Shown here: in pieces, positions 42,451 through 50,382 of the stretch
How positions within the stretch are numbered: position 1 is the first letter of the stretch
How the letters are laid out: each line of letters opens with the position of its first letter
Made by a program: the position numbers and the translations under genes
The notes under the pieces: model-generated
Told to the model about the DNA's origin: nothing
Seen by the model: only the letters and a program-made list of their open reading frames with translations
The model's database searches: none
DNA from: Roseibium aggregatum
GTDB lineage: Bacteria > Pseudomonadota > Alphaproteobacteria > Rhizobiales > Stappiaceae
Assembly (NCBI RefSeq): GCF_017309185.1
Contig: NZ_JAEKJZ010000003.1
Coordinates: 372,001 to 436,000 of the forward strand
Reading direction: 5' to 3'
DNA: 64,000 bases

Positions 42451-44058
42451 TCAGCCGGCCAATACGGGGTCTTCCTTCATGATCTGAAGGAACTGACGGG
42501 TGCGCGGGTTGTCCGGCCGTGTCAGCACATGGTCCGCCGGGCCCTGTTCGACGATGGCGCCATCCGCCAGGAAGACGGCCCGGTCGGCGACATCGCGGGC
42601 AAAGCTGATCTGGTGGGTGGAAATCACCATGGTGAGCCCGTCCTCGACCGCCAGTCTGCGGATGACTTCAAGCACTTCGTTGACCAGTTCGGGATCGAGC
42701 GCCGAGGTCGGTTCGTCCAGGAGCAGAACCGCCGGGTTGGGCGCGAGCGCGCGGGCGATGGCCACCCGCTGCTGCTGGCCGCCGGACATGTGGCGCGGCA
42801 GGGCGTCGGCCCGGTGGCTCAGGCCGACTCGTTCCAGCAGTTCGTCCGCCCGGGTGTCGGCTTCCCTTGCCGTGGCGTTTTGGACCCAGCGCAAGGGTCC
42901 GGCGATGTTCTCCCTGGCGGTGAGGTGGCCGAACAGGTTGAAATTCTGAAAGACCATTCCGACACCGACCGCTGCCCTGGCGTTGGCGATTGCCGCGGGC
43001 GACAGCACCCGGCCGTTGTCGCCGACACCGAGCTGGCGCCCGATCACGCGGATTGCACCGCTGTCCCAGGGTTCCAGGCGGTTGATACAGCGCAGAAGGG
43101 TGCTTTTTCCCGAGCCGCTGGGGCCGAGCAGGGCGACGACTTCGCCGAGGCGCACCGTCAGGTCCAATCCGTCCAGAACCGGGCGGCCATTGTAGCTTTT
43201 GGTCAGGTTTTCGATTTCGACCGCGGGACGGCTGACGGCGATGGCCTGGGCGCGTTTCGCCCGGTCGAGCGGAACCGTTGCCTTGGCCCCCGCCGGCGGA
43301 AGAGTGGCTGCCGTTTCCTGCGCCTTCTCCGTGCCTTCGTTCGCATCCGGCAGGGCCACAGGAGTGCGGTACCAGGGCAGCAGGCGCGCGAACCGGGCCT
43401 TGGGGTCCGGGTGATCGAGGTCCATCATGATTTCCACCGCGATCTGCAGACCCGCGATGCTGCCCGCCAGAACCAGATACATCAGACCGGAGGCGAAGAA
43501 GATGGAGAAGAAGTCGAACGTCGCGGAGGCGAGCTGGGTGCTGCGCAACGTCAGTTCCTGAACAGAGACGACGGAGGCGAGCGAGGAGTTCTTCAGCGCG
43601 CTGACCGCTTCGTTGCCGAGGGCCGGTATCATGGTCCGGAACGCTTGCGGGACGACAATGCGGACCATGGTGACGAAGGGCGTCATTCCCAGCGCTTGTC
43701 CCGCGGCGATCTGGCCGCGGTCCACGGCGACGATGTTGCCCCGGATGATTTCGGCGATGAAGGGTGCCTCGTTCAGCGCCAGGGCCAGGCTGGCGGCCTC
43801 CAGGGCGGTCAACTTGATGCCGATCATCGGCAGGGCGTTGTAGCAGAAGATCATTTGCAGGATCAGCGGGGTGCCGCGGAAAATGACCGCGTAGATGCGG
43901 GCGGCAACGGACAGGGCGCGGAAGCGGCTCAACTGCATGCCGGCCAGGACGATGCCCAGGACAGCGCCGCCCGCCAGTCCGAACAGGGTGATCAGAACCG
44001 TGTAGACGATGCCGGTCAGCAGATAGGGCTGACTGAGATAGTGAAAGAAGAGTTCCAT
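42451..44058 (-). CDS. Polar amino acid-type ABC transporter, permease fused to ATPase
   Basis: A 535-aa fusion. Residues 1-225 are a HisM/GlnP-type permease with about five membrane segments and the loop GQALGMTPFVTMVRIVVPQAFRTMIPALGNE. After a 60-residue Ala/Pro-rich linker, residues about 280-535 are the ATPase: Walker A LLGPSGSGKSTLLR, signature HMSGGQQQRVAIARAL, Walker B VLLLDEPTSALDPE. Usually these are separate genes. Only one permease type is present, so it would work as a homodimer. The partner binding protein is encoded 67 bases upstream. Specificity is probably an amino acid or amide. Confidence 0.88.
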   Translation of the reverse strand: MELFFHYLSQPYLLTGIVYTVLITLFGLAGGAVLGIVLAGMQLSRFRALSVAARIYAVIFRGTPLILQMIFCYNALPMIGIKLTALEAASLALALNEAPFIAEIIRGNIVAVDRGQIAAGQALGMTPFVTMVRIVVPQAFRTMIPALGNEAVSALKNSSLASVVSVQELTLRSTQLASATFDFFSIFFASGLMYLVLAGSIAGLQIAVEIMMDLDHPDPKARFARLLPWYRTPVALPDANEGTEKAQETAATLPPAGAKATVPLDRAKRAQAIAVSRPAVEIENLTKSYNGRPVLDGLDLTVRLGEVVALLGPSGSGKSTLLRCINRLEPWDSGAIRVIGRQLGVGDNGRVLSPAAIANARAAVGVGMVFQNFNLFGHLTARENIAGPLRWVQNATAREADTRADELLERVGLSHRADALPRHMSGGQQQRVAIARALAPNPAVLLLDEPTSALDPELVNEVLEVIRRLAVEDGLTMVISTHQISFARDVADRAVFLADGAIVEQGPADHVLTRPDNPRTRQFLQIMKEDPVLAG

Positions 44059-44125
44059 GGAAGCCTGTGCTCTTGATCGAGGCGGGAGTAGCGGCCCGGC
44101 GCGTGGCCGTGCCGCTTGGGCGCGC

Positions 44126-45052
44126 TTACTCGGCGAGGACGAGCTTCGGGGTTTCCAGCTGGTCTTCCGGCAGGTTCCACTTCTTCATCAGTTCGACCTG
44201 GAGACCCGACTTCTGGATTTCGGTCAGAGCCGCCATCACCGCGTCGCGGAACTCGACATTGTCACGCGGAACCGCGATGCCGACCGAATAGGGCAGCGTG
44301 ACCGCCGTCGCCTTTTCCAGTTTGTCCGGATAGGCCTTCACCGCACCGTCAACGGTGTTCACATCGTTGATGTAGGTATCGGCGCGTCCGGACAGGATCG
44401 CCTGGATGCAGTTGGCGTTGTTGTCGTAAAGCTGAATTTCCGGTGCTGGCTTGCCGATTTTTTCACATTCGGCGGCAAGCGCCTGAATGAGCGGGACTTC
44501 CACGTATCCGGTGTTTTCAGCCGCGACGGCGCCGCACATGGACGTGTTGATGCCGTCGATGCCTTTCGGGTTGCCCTTTGCGACAAGCACGCCATCGAAG
44601 ACCTTCAGATAGGTGATGAAGTCCGCGGCCTTGGCACGGTCGACGGTCGCATAGATGTCGGAGATGACGATGTCAGCCTGTCCGGCCTGCAGGGTGGTCA
44701 GCAGGGCCGCGAAGGTCACGGCCTTGTAGGTGAGGTCGAAACCGAGGCAGTCGCCGATGGCTTCGCCGAGGTCGATGTCGAAGCCGATGTATTTGGTCGG
44801 ATCGTTCGGATCGATCGATTCATATCCCGGCGTATGGGGATTGATGGCGTTGACCAGGGTCTTGCCCTTGAGAGAGGGGTATTTGGCCTGCAGATCCGCG
44901 CAGGCAGCGGGAATGGCCGTTTCCGCCTGAGCGACGGTCGCTCCCGTCAGTGTGGCGCCGGTGAACGCGGCGGCGACCATGTTTGCCGCGAAGACTGCGC
45001 CCGCGGCCGATCTTGCTAGGGGAAGTGACCTCTTGAACCCGGTAGTTTTCAT
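44126..45052 (-). CDS. ABC transporter substrate-binding protein, family 3
   Basis: A 308-aa periplasmic SBP_bac_3 protein. A long basic leader with hydrophobic Ala/Gly-rich core ends at TVAQA (about residue 43). Then come YPSLKGKTLVNAINPHTPGYESIDPNDPTKYIGFDIDLGEAIGDCLGFDLTYKAV (read in parts) and LLTTLQAGQADIVISDIYATVDRAKAADF, the canonical lobe-1 signature. Three or four cysteines are in the mature part. It heads the operon with the permease-ATPase fusion and two amidases, so its ligand may be an amide or amide-containing amino acid. Confidence 0.88.
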   Translation of the reverse strand: MKTTGFKRSLPLARSAAGAVFAANMVAAAFTGATLTGATVAQAETAIPAACADLQAKYPSLKGKTLVNAINPHTPGYESIDPNDPTKYIGFDIDLGEAIGDCLGFDLTYKAVTFAALLTTLQAGQADIVISDIYATVDRAKAADFITYLKVFDGVLVAKGNPKGIDGINTSMCGAVAAENTGYVEVPLIQALAAECEKIGKPAPEIQLYDNNANCIQAILSGRADTYINDVNTVDGAVKAYPDKLEKATAVTLPYSVGIAVPRDNVEFRDAVMAALTEIQKSGLQVELMKKWNLPEDQLETPKLVLAE

Positions 45053-45406
45053 TTTACGCTCCGTCGTTTCGTGGAAGGCTGCTGTCTGAATTCGACAGTT
45101 GGAGCGTAAAACCGGCTTTGGAATTTGGCGTTGTCGGTAACCGTACTCTTTATTGTAATCTATTGTTCGGATTTTGCTTCGGTTCGATCATCTGATTAAG
45201 TAATTTGCATATTGTGACCATTAAATAATCAAAATGTCCTATTTTTAAACTTCGGTTTGATCGCGCTGGGATCTTGGTCGATGCGCCTCTCCGTTGGCCA
45301 AATTCGCGGACGGTGGTTCATTCCGTTGAAACGGACACGGCCGGCGGGAGCCGGCCGCGCGTGGCATATGGAGGCCTGACAGCAAGCATTTGCTGCGCTC
45401 GCCGTC
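45053..45406. promoter_or_regulatory. 354-base intergenic region upstream of the amide/amino acid operon
   Basis: AT-rich at about 45150-45250 (for example TTAAATAATCAAAATG), consistent with the promoter of the minus-strand operon that begins at 45052. A 7-bp GC hairpin, cggccgg/ccggccg at 45338-45357, and a shorter cagcaa/ttgctg hairpin near 45380 lie past the stop of the gene at 45407, which is on the same strand, and may terminate it. No gene seen. Confidence 0.45.
45338..45357 (-). terminator. GC-rich hairpin after the AcfC/ModA-like gene
   Basis: CGGCCGG and CCGGCCG around a 6-base loop, about 50 bases past the minus-strand stop at 45407. No T-run. Confidence 0.4.
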
Positions 45407-46204
45407 TTAGCGCTTCCAGCCCTCGGTCTTCATGATCTCTTCCGCCTCCGGGGTCAGCAGGAAGTCGAGAAAGGCCTGGGCTTCCGGGTCGGCCTTGGGG
45501 GAAAGTACGACATTCACGTCGCGCCAGATCCGGTGATCCTCGTCCAGTTCGACGTAATCCAGGACATCCGGGTTGTTGATCGGCCAGTTCGGCCAGGTGA
45601 TCCAGGCATCGGCCTGCTTGTCCTTGAACGCCCTGAAGCTGGCGCCGGAGCCCTTTTCGAAGGCCACTATATTGGCTCGGAAGGCGGCGACGTCGTCAAG
45701 ACTGCCTGTCCGGCCCGCGACATCTTCCCAGACCCCGGTGCCGGAGGTGTTGGCGACGCCCGCGCCTTCCGTCACGACGATCTTCATGCCGTCCTTGAGA
45801 AGATCGTCAAAGCTTTCGATCCCCTTAGGATTGCCCGCGCGGACGGCGATGATGGCGGGGCGAATATAGATCGGACGGACTTCGGTGGTGTCGAAGCTGC
45901 CGTAGGTTTCCAGAAACGCGGTCATCGACTGTTCGGACGTGCCCCAGAGGATGTCGGCGTCGGCCTGCGCCTTTGCCGACCAAGTGGTTTCGGGACCTGC
46001 GGTGATGACGAGCTTTGTTCCTGTCTTTTCCTCAAAGACATCGGCGACCTTCTTGAAGGCGGTGTGCGGGCCGCCGGCACCGTAAAGTTTCACGACGCCG
46101 TCCGCGGGATTGTGTGTGGTCGCCGGATCGGACGGTGTGCTTTCCTGGGCATGAAGCGGTCCGCTCAAGGCGACGAGAGCGAGGGCGCATAGCATTGTTC
46201 TCAT
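45407..46204 (-). CDS. Periplasmic substrate-binding protein, AcfC/ModA-like
   Basis: A 265-aa exported protein with signal peptide 1-19 (ending LHAQ). VVKLYGAGGPHTAFKKVADVFEEKTGTKLVITAGPETTW and ADILWGTSEQSM resemble the AcfC group of type II solute-binding proteins, related to molybdate or sulfate binders. The C-terminal VVLSPKADPEAQAFLDFLLTPEAEEIMKTEGWKR (read in parts) fits this fold. No permease or ATPase gene is adjacent, so it is an orphan receptor, either serving a distant transporter or acting in chemotaxis. Ligand unknown. Confidence 0.72.
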   Translation of the reverse strand: MRTMLCALALVALSGPLHAQESTPSDPATTHNPADGVVKLYGAGGPHTAFKKVADVFEEKTGTKLVITAGPETTWSAKAQADADILWGTSEQSMTAFLETYGSFDTTEVRPIYIRPAIIAVRAGNPKGIESFDDLLKDGMKIVVTEGAGVANTSGTGVWEDVAGRTGSLDDVAAFRANIVAFEKGSGASFRAFKDKQADAWITWPNWPINNPDVLDYVELDEDHRIWRDVNVVLSPKADPEAQAFLDFLLTPEAEEIMKTEGWKR

Positions 46205-46347
46205 GGGACTATCCTGATTGAGACTGGTTGGAGAGACGCTTAGCGCAGAACCGTGCCACGTGTCAGGCGCCTCTGCCGGGAACCACGCGCTTCAGGGCAA
46301 TTAAATTCCTCTCCACCCGGTCACGAACGCGAGAGTGCCCGGGCAGC

Positions 46348-47112
46348 TTACTGTTTTGCGCGGTCCGGATCGAACTGGGTCTGGATCAGATTGGCCAGGT
46401 CCAGCAGCTTCTGGCGGGAAAGGTCGCCGGTTACGGCGTAGGTGAAGCCGTTGTTGCTCCAGAAAAAGGCCTGTTCCGGCCCGGATTTGGCGAACTGGAA
46501 CTTCGCTTCGCCGTCGGCGTCGCGGCGCAGATAGACCGTGACCCGCTTGCCGTCGGCATCGTCATACATGAGCTGCGCGGCCGGGTCGGCGGCGCCGGGC
46601 AGGAGGCGGCCACCCATGAGTGTCAGCCCGGCGACACGGAGGTCTGGAATATGGAAGGGGCGGTTCAGCCGGTTTCCGAGCCAGGTCGCCAGATGGCGCT
46701 CATCCTCGGCCGCGACCTCGACCGGGTGGACAACCTCCACGGCGAAGGTCCGGTGCGCGGCGAGCGCGTCGGAGAGAAAGGCCGCTCGGGCCGGTGGCTG
46801 GGTGACAGGTTTCAGTGTCCAGCCGGCGAAGACGCCGATCAGCAGCGCGGCGGCAATCGCTCCCGTCATGGCCAGCGGAGGGTAAGGAGTTGCCCGGCGC
46901 CGCTCCGCCAAGACAGGCGGGTTCACCGGCAGCCCGGAAAAAGCGGCTTTCAGATCTCCGGCGATCTTCCTGTCTTCGGCGACCCGATCCGCCGCGTCCC
47001 GGTTTTCCCGCAGATAGGCTTCGACCTCCAGGCGGCGTTGCGGAGACAGTTCATTGTCGACATAGCGGACAAGATCCTCCTCGCGAATGGGCGTTTCGGT
47101 GGACGAATTCAT
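46348..47112 (-). CDS. Membrane-bound anti-sigma factor
   Basis: A 254-aa protein. The cytoplasmic N-terminus has the anti-sigma helix pattern EEDLVRYVDNELSPQRRLEVEAYLREN but lacks the His/Cys zinc ligands of ZAS domains. One TM segment lies at about 78-100 (LAMTGAIAAALLIGVFAGW). The periplasmic remainder (about 105-250) is a compact domain with LATWLGNRLNRPFHIPDL, similar to that of other ECF anti-sigma proteins. It overlaps the sigma gene by four bases (ATGA), so it should bind and restrain that sigma factor. The signal is unknown. Confidence 0.85.
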   Translation of the reverse strand: MNSSTETPIREEDLVRYVDNELSPQRRLEVEAYLRENRDAADRVAEDRKIAGDLKAAFSGLPVNPPVLAERRRATPYPPLAMTGAIAAALLIGVFAGWTLKPVTQPPARAAFLSDALAAHRTFAVEVVHPVEVAAEDERHLATWLGNRLNRPFHIPDLRVAGLTLMGGRLLPGAADPAAQLMYDDADGKRVTVYLRRDADGEAKFQFAKSGPEQAFFWSNNGFTYAVTGDLSRQKLLDLANLIQTQFDPDRAKQ

Positions 47113-47618
47113 GTCACGCTCCTTAACTGGGGGCGCCTCGCCTTACTGGAGTCTTGCCGCAAACTGGCACGGGCCCGGCTGATACGGGACATGATTGTTC
47201 CTTCCGCAACCCCCAGTATTTCGGCTGCTTCCGCATAGGTGCAACCCTCGATCCCGACAAGATGCAGCGCCTCGCGCTGTTCGGCGGGCAGGTTCAGCAT
47301 GCGTGTCAGCAAGCGGTTGAGCTCCGCGCTGCCTTCCTGGGCCGCCGGCACCTGAGGCGGCGCTTCCATCTCGTCCAGGGGAACCTGATTGTCATGTTTC
47401 TTCGTTCGCCGCCAGCGGCTGACATGAAGATTGCGCATCATCCGGAACAGCCAGGGCCTGAGAGGTACGGACGACTGGCGCAGCGTCCATTTTCTCAAGG
47501 CCCGTTCCATGCAATCCTGGACCAGGTCCTCGGCGTCCGACCGGTCGCGCGTCAGCGTGACCGCATATCGGTGCAGGACTTCGGTTTCTCTGAGCAGGCG
47601 CTGTGATCGGTCTGGCAA
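47109..47618 (-). CDS. ECF sigma factor
   Basis: About 169 aa from a TTG at 47618 that has GAGGAAG just upstream. Region 2 includes RYAVTLTRDRSDAEDLVQDCMERALRKW and PWLFRMMRNLHVSRWRR; region 4 includes LNLPAEQREALHLVGIEGCTYAEAAEILGVAEGTIMSRISRARASLR. An ATG at 47807 would add 63 residues of basic, unstructured sequence and run into the divergent promoter zone, so I think it less likely. Operon with the anti-sigma gene. The divergent small secreted protein gene is a natural target. Confidence 0.8.
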   Translation of the reverse strand: MPDRSQRLLRETEVLHRYAVTLTRDRSDAEDLVQDCMERALRKWTLRQSSVPLRPWLFRMMRNLHVSRWRRTKKHDNQVPLDEMEAPPQVPAAQEGSAELNRLLTRMLNLPAEQREALHLVGIEGCTYAEAAEILGVAEGTIMSRISRARASLRQDSSKARRPQLRSVT

Positions 47619-47799
47619 GTCTTCTTCCTCGCGGGGGACTGATATCGGCAACGCCGCTCGCGGCCATTCTATTCCATGCCGAACCGGATTTCTTTTTCGG
47701 CCGGTTGGGAAATTCCGTCTCGAACGGGATTTCTTGCGGAACCCGCAAGGATTTTCAGCCGAAGGGAAGCAGGTCAACATTTCGTGATCCTTTCGGACC

Positions 47800-47825
47800 G
47801 GAAGCAAACCGCCATTCGCAACGTA
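47800..47825 (+). promoter_or_regulatory. Possible ECF-type promoter for the NTF2-like gene
   Basis: GGAAGC (47800-47805), a 16-base spacer and CGTA (47822-47825) resemble the GGAAC/CGT pattern of ECF promoters, about 55 bases before the start at 47881. Only one such site was found, so chance is possible. Confidence 0.3.
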
Positions 47826-47880
47826 GACGCCACGGGATGCGGACGAACGCCTCCCTGTCTTGAAAGAATGGAGTTTCGAA

Positions 47881-48312
47881 ATGAAATCGATCAGTCAATT
47901 TGCGACCGCCGCCCTTGTCGGCACCTTTTGTTTTGCCTCAAGCGCTTTCGCGGGTCCGGGGGAAGACATGGCGCGTGCGCATTTCGCAAGCATCGGCTCC
48001 GGCAAGGTGGATGCTCTCAACGCCGCCTACACGGACACGTCGGTGCTGGAATGGGTCGGCGGCCCCCTGGACGGGGTTTACACCGGCCAGGCCAAAATCG
48101 GTGAAGTCTGGAAGAAATTCACCGGGGCGCAAGGGGCCTTGAAGGTCGATGTCACGAACATTCAGGAAAACGCCAATCCGGCGGGTGTGACGGTCACCGC
48201 CGACGTGCGTTTTTCCGGCAAGAACACGATCCCGGTCCGTTATGTTCTGACCTATCGCGGCGATAAGCTCTCCAGCGAAGTCTGGCAGATCGATCCCAAG
48301 CTCGGGAAATAG
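47881..48312 (+). CDS. Small exported NTF2/SnoaL-like protein
   Basis: A 143-aa protein with a signal peptide (residues 1-24, ending AFA). The mature part has HFASIGSGKVDALNAAYTDTSVLEWVGGPLDGVYTGQAKIGEVWKKFT (read in parts), the cone-shaped fold pattern of SnoaL/NTF2-like proteins. The ATG at 47881 follows GGAG at nine bases; an in-frame ATG 21 bases earlier has less support. Divergent from an ECF sigma/anti-sigma operon, it may be the output of that system in the periplasm. No catalytic residues can be named. Confidence 0.72.
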   Translation: MKSISQFATAALVGTFCFASSAFAGPGEDMARAHFASIGSGKVDALNAAYTDTSVLEWVGGPLDGVYTGQAKIGEVWKKFTGAQGALKVDVTNIQENANPAGVTVTADVRFSGKNTIPVRYVLTYRGDKLSSEVWQIDPKLGK

Positions 48313-48323
48313 GCGAAGACGCT

Positions 48324-48343
48324 GCTGCCGCCCCACCGGCAGC
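48324..48343 (+). terminator. Hairpin after the NTF2-like gene
   Basis: GCTGCCG/CGGCAGC with a CCCCAC loop, 12 bases after the stop at 48312. No T-run, so moderate support only. Confidence 0.5.
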
Positions 48344-48515
48344 GGTGCCTTGCGGCCGAAAAGCCGGTCCGGCGCGTGTTCGGAACGAACGTGCCGGGCC
48401 TGGCTGACCAGTGCACAGCCGTTGGGCCCACAGAAATGTTCGTGGAAACTCCGGACTGAACGATCGAGTGCCTGCAAAAGCGGGCCGCTGCTCGTTCAAT
48501 TGCTTTCAGCAGGTC

Positions 48516-49244
48516 CTACTCAGCGCCGAAAGATGCGTTTTCGGTCTCTTTCAGGGCGGCCTGCAATCGACGCTTGGCACGTTCCACATGGCGAAAGAAC
48601 GCCTCTTGCGAACGCAGCTTGTCTCCCGAAGCCAGACTGTCGACCATCTCGCGGTGCTCTCGGTTGGAAAGTGCGAGGCTTCCCGGTTGAACAAGCGCCT
48701 TCGCTCGGCACAAGTGCAGCTTGTTGACGAGATGATTGTACTCTGTCTGCAGCGTCTTGTGCCGGGTTGAGCCGATAAGGAACTGGTGAAATTCCAGATT
48801 GACGGGGTAGTACGACTCGAAGTGCTTGTCCCTGGCCAGAGCGTCCATTGTGTCCACGAAGCCGTACAGCTTGGTCAGCATGTCGTCGGTCACGAGGTCG
48901 ACCAGCAATCTGCCCGCCAACCCGAATACAGCCGCCCGGACATCGTAGATTTCGAGCGCTTCGTCGAAGGGGATTGAGCGGACGAAAACGCCTCGATTGG
49001 GAAAGAAGTCAACGAGGCCGCGCGCAGCCAAGGCCCGTGTCGCTTCCCTCAAGGGGCCGCGGCTGACGCCGAACCGTTCAGAGAGCTTGATCTCGTTGAG
49101 CTTTTGACCGGGTTTCAGATTTCCGGTCAGGATAAGGTTCTGCAACTCGCGTTCCAGTACCCCGGTCAACGAAGACGTCCGTAACACCTGAAGCTCTTCC
49201 GACCCGCTCTCCGGGGCTGCTTTGTCTAGATTGCTCTCAACCAT
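48516..49244 (-). CDS. GntR-family (FCD/FadR-type) transcriptional regulator
   Basis: A 242-aa regulator. The wHTH domain includes LERELQNLILTGNLKPGQKLNEIKLSERFGVSRGPLREATRALAARGLVDFFPNRGVFVR (read in parts). The helical FCD effector domain is about 95-225 (EALEIYDVRAAVFGLAGRLL; YYPVNLEFHQFLIGST; NREHREMVDSLASGD), with Asp/His metal-type ligands. I start at the ATG at 49244; a GTG at 49268 is in frame but would overlap the palindrome at 49251. It likely represses itself and the divergent PrpD/TTT operons, as the same palindrome is found at all three places. Confidence 0.88.
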   Translation of the reverse strand: MVESNLDKAAPESGSEELQVLRTSSLTGVLERELQNLILTGNLKPGQKLNEIKLSERFGVSRGPLREATRALAARGLVDFFPNRGVFVRSIPFDEALEIYDVRAAVFGLAGRLLVDLVTDDMLTKLYGFVDTMDALARDKHFESYYPVNLEFHQFLIGSTRHKTLQTEYNHLVNKLHLCRAKALVQPGSLALSNREHREMVDSLASGDKLRSQEAFFRHVERAKRRLQAALKETENASFGAE

Positions 49245-49250
49245 GACTAA

Positions 49251-49262
49251 ATTGTAGACAAA
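49251..49262. promoter_or_regulatory. TTGTnnACAA palindrome at the GntR gene (candidate operator)
   Basis: ATTGT-AG-ACAAA, seven bases upstream of the GntR start. It shares AATTGTnnACAA with two sites in the 51.8-52.2 kb divergent region. FCD-type GntR proteins typically bind short TTGT/ACAA-like palindromes, so this is a good autoregulatory site. Confidence 0.6.
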
Positions 49263-49308
49263 ATACACTCTTCTGAGAAGAGCGTTGTGTTGCTTTTGCC
49301 GCTTTTTC

Positions 49309-50382
49309 CTAGTTCATGGCATTGAGGATTGCGTCGACCATCGAAAGTTGCGTTCCCGTTCCCCGGATGTCCTTCGTTCGTGTCTCCGGTCGAGCCAACG
49401 CCGCGTCGATGCCGGTCTTCATCAGCCGTGACATGTGCGACGCCCCTGCTAACCTCCTGTTGTTGCCGAGCCATTCGAACAACATGCGGGTCGATTCGAT
49501 CATCGCGAACGGGTTGGCCAGGTTTTTTCCGGCGATATCGGGTGCCGACCCGTGCGTGGCCTGAGCCATGGCGATCGAGCCGCGTCCGATGCACAGTCCG
49601 GGAGCCATGCCAAGTCCGCCGACCAGGCCCGCGGCTTCGTCGGTCAGGATGTCGCCGAACATGTTGGTCGTCACGATTGTATCAAAACTCTGCGGATCTC
49701 TGACGAGACGCATGGCCATTGTGTCGACAATCACTTCATCGACCGTTACATCCGGAAAATCGCGCGCGACTTCGTAGCAGCTTTCGACGAACATCCCGCA
49801 GCCGAGTTTGAATACCGTGTTCTTGTGGACGAGCGTCAGTCGCTTGCGCCGGGAGCGGGCGATCTCGAACGCGGCACGGGCGACTTTGCGGCTTCCTTCA
49901 GTGGTTATCACCCGAACCGAAATCGACACGTCTTCGTTCGGCCTGAACTCGCCACACCCCATGACGACGTTGCGGTCGGGTTGGAAACCTTCGTTGTTTT
50001 CCCTCACGATTACCAGATCGATATCGTCGTAAAGGCACCCCAGGTCAGGGTAGGAGCGTGTCGGCCGGACGTTCGCGAAGAGATCGTAGCGTTTTCGCAG
50101 GATCGGGTGCGGGTTCACGGCTTCCGGGCGCCTTGGGTAATCTCTGTGGCCGATCGGGCCGAGAATCCAGCCGTCCAGCCCGTCCAGGGTCTTTAGCGTC
50201 CCCTCCGGCAAAGTGTGTCCGTGGGTCTCGAGAGCGCGGTATCCAATGGGTACGTCCACCCATTGGATCGTTTGGCCCGAGATTTCGGCCGCTTTTTTCG
50301 CGATTTCAACCGATGCGGGGACGATTTCGTGTCCGATATCGTCCCCCTCGAGAACTCCGATCTTCAGCGTCTCTCCGGTCAA
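49309..50382 (-). CDS. Isocitrate/isopropylmalate dehydrogenase family enzyme
   Basis: A 357-aa beta-decarboxylating dehydrogenase. ILRKRYDLFANVRPT (Arg ligands), VRENNEGFQPDRN, LVHKNTVFK, VDTMAMRLV and NMFGDILTDEAAGLVGGLGMAPG are family landmarks, and ATHGSAPDIAGKNLANP is the NAD-binding end. At 134 the residue is Gln where relatives I remember read EGFY or EGEY, so the usual catalytic Tyr may be absent. It starts at a TTG overlapping the stop of the upstream PrpD gene (TTGA), with GGGAG eight bases before. Probably oxidises and decarboxylates a 2-hydroxy-di/tricarboxylate. Substrate unknown. Confidence 0.82.
   Translation of the reverse strand: MTGETLKIGVLEGDDIGHEIVPASVEIAKKAAEISGQTIQWVDVPIGYRALETHGHTLPEGTLKTLDGLDGWILGPIGHRDYPRRPEAVNPHPILRKRYDLFANVRPTRSYPDLGCLYDDIDLVIVRENNEGFQPDRNVVMGCGEFRPNEDVSISVRVITTEGSRKVARAAFEIARSRRKRLTLVHKNTVFKLGCGMFVESCYEVARDFPDVTVDEVIVDTMAMRLVRDPQSFDTIVTTNMFGDILTDEAAGLVGGLGMAPGLCIGRGSIAMAQATHGSAPDIAGKNLANPFAMIESTRMLFEWLGNNRRLAGASHMSRLMKTGIDAALARPETRTKDIRGTGTQLSMVDAILNAMN

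Noticed and set aside
47619..47807. N-terminal 63-residue extension of the ECF sigma factor
   Set aside because: The added residues are basic and unstructured, and the stretch lies in the divergent promoter zone; a TTG with a good ribosome-binding site gives a normal-length sigma.
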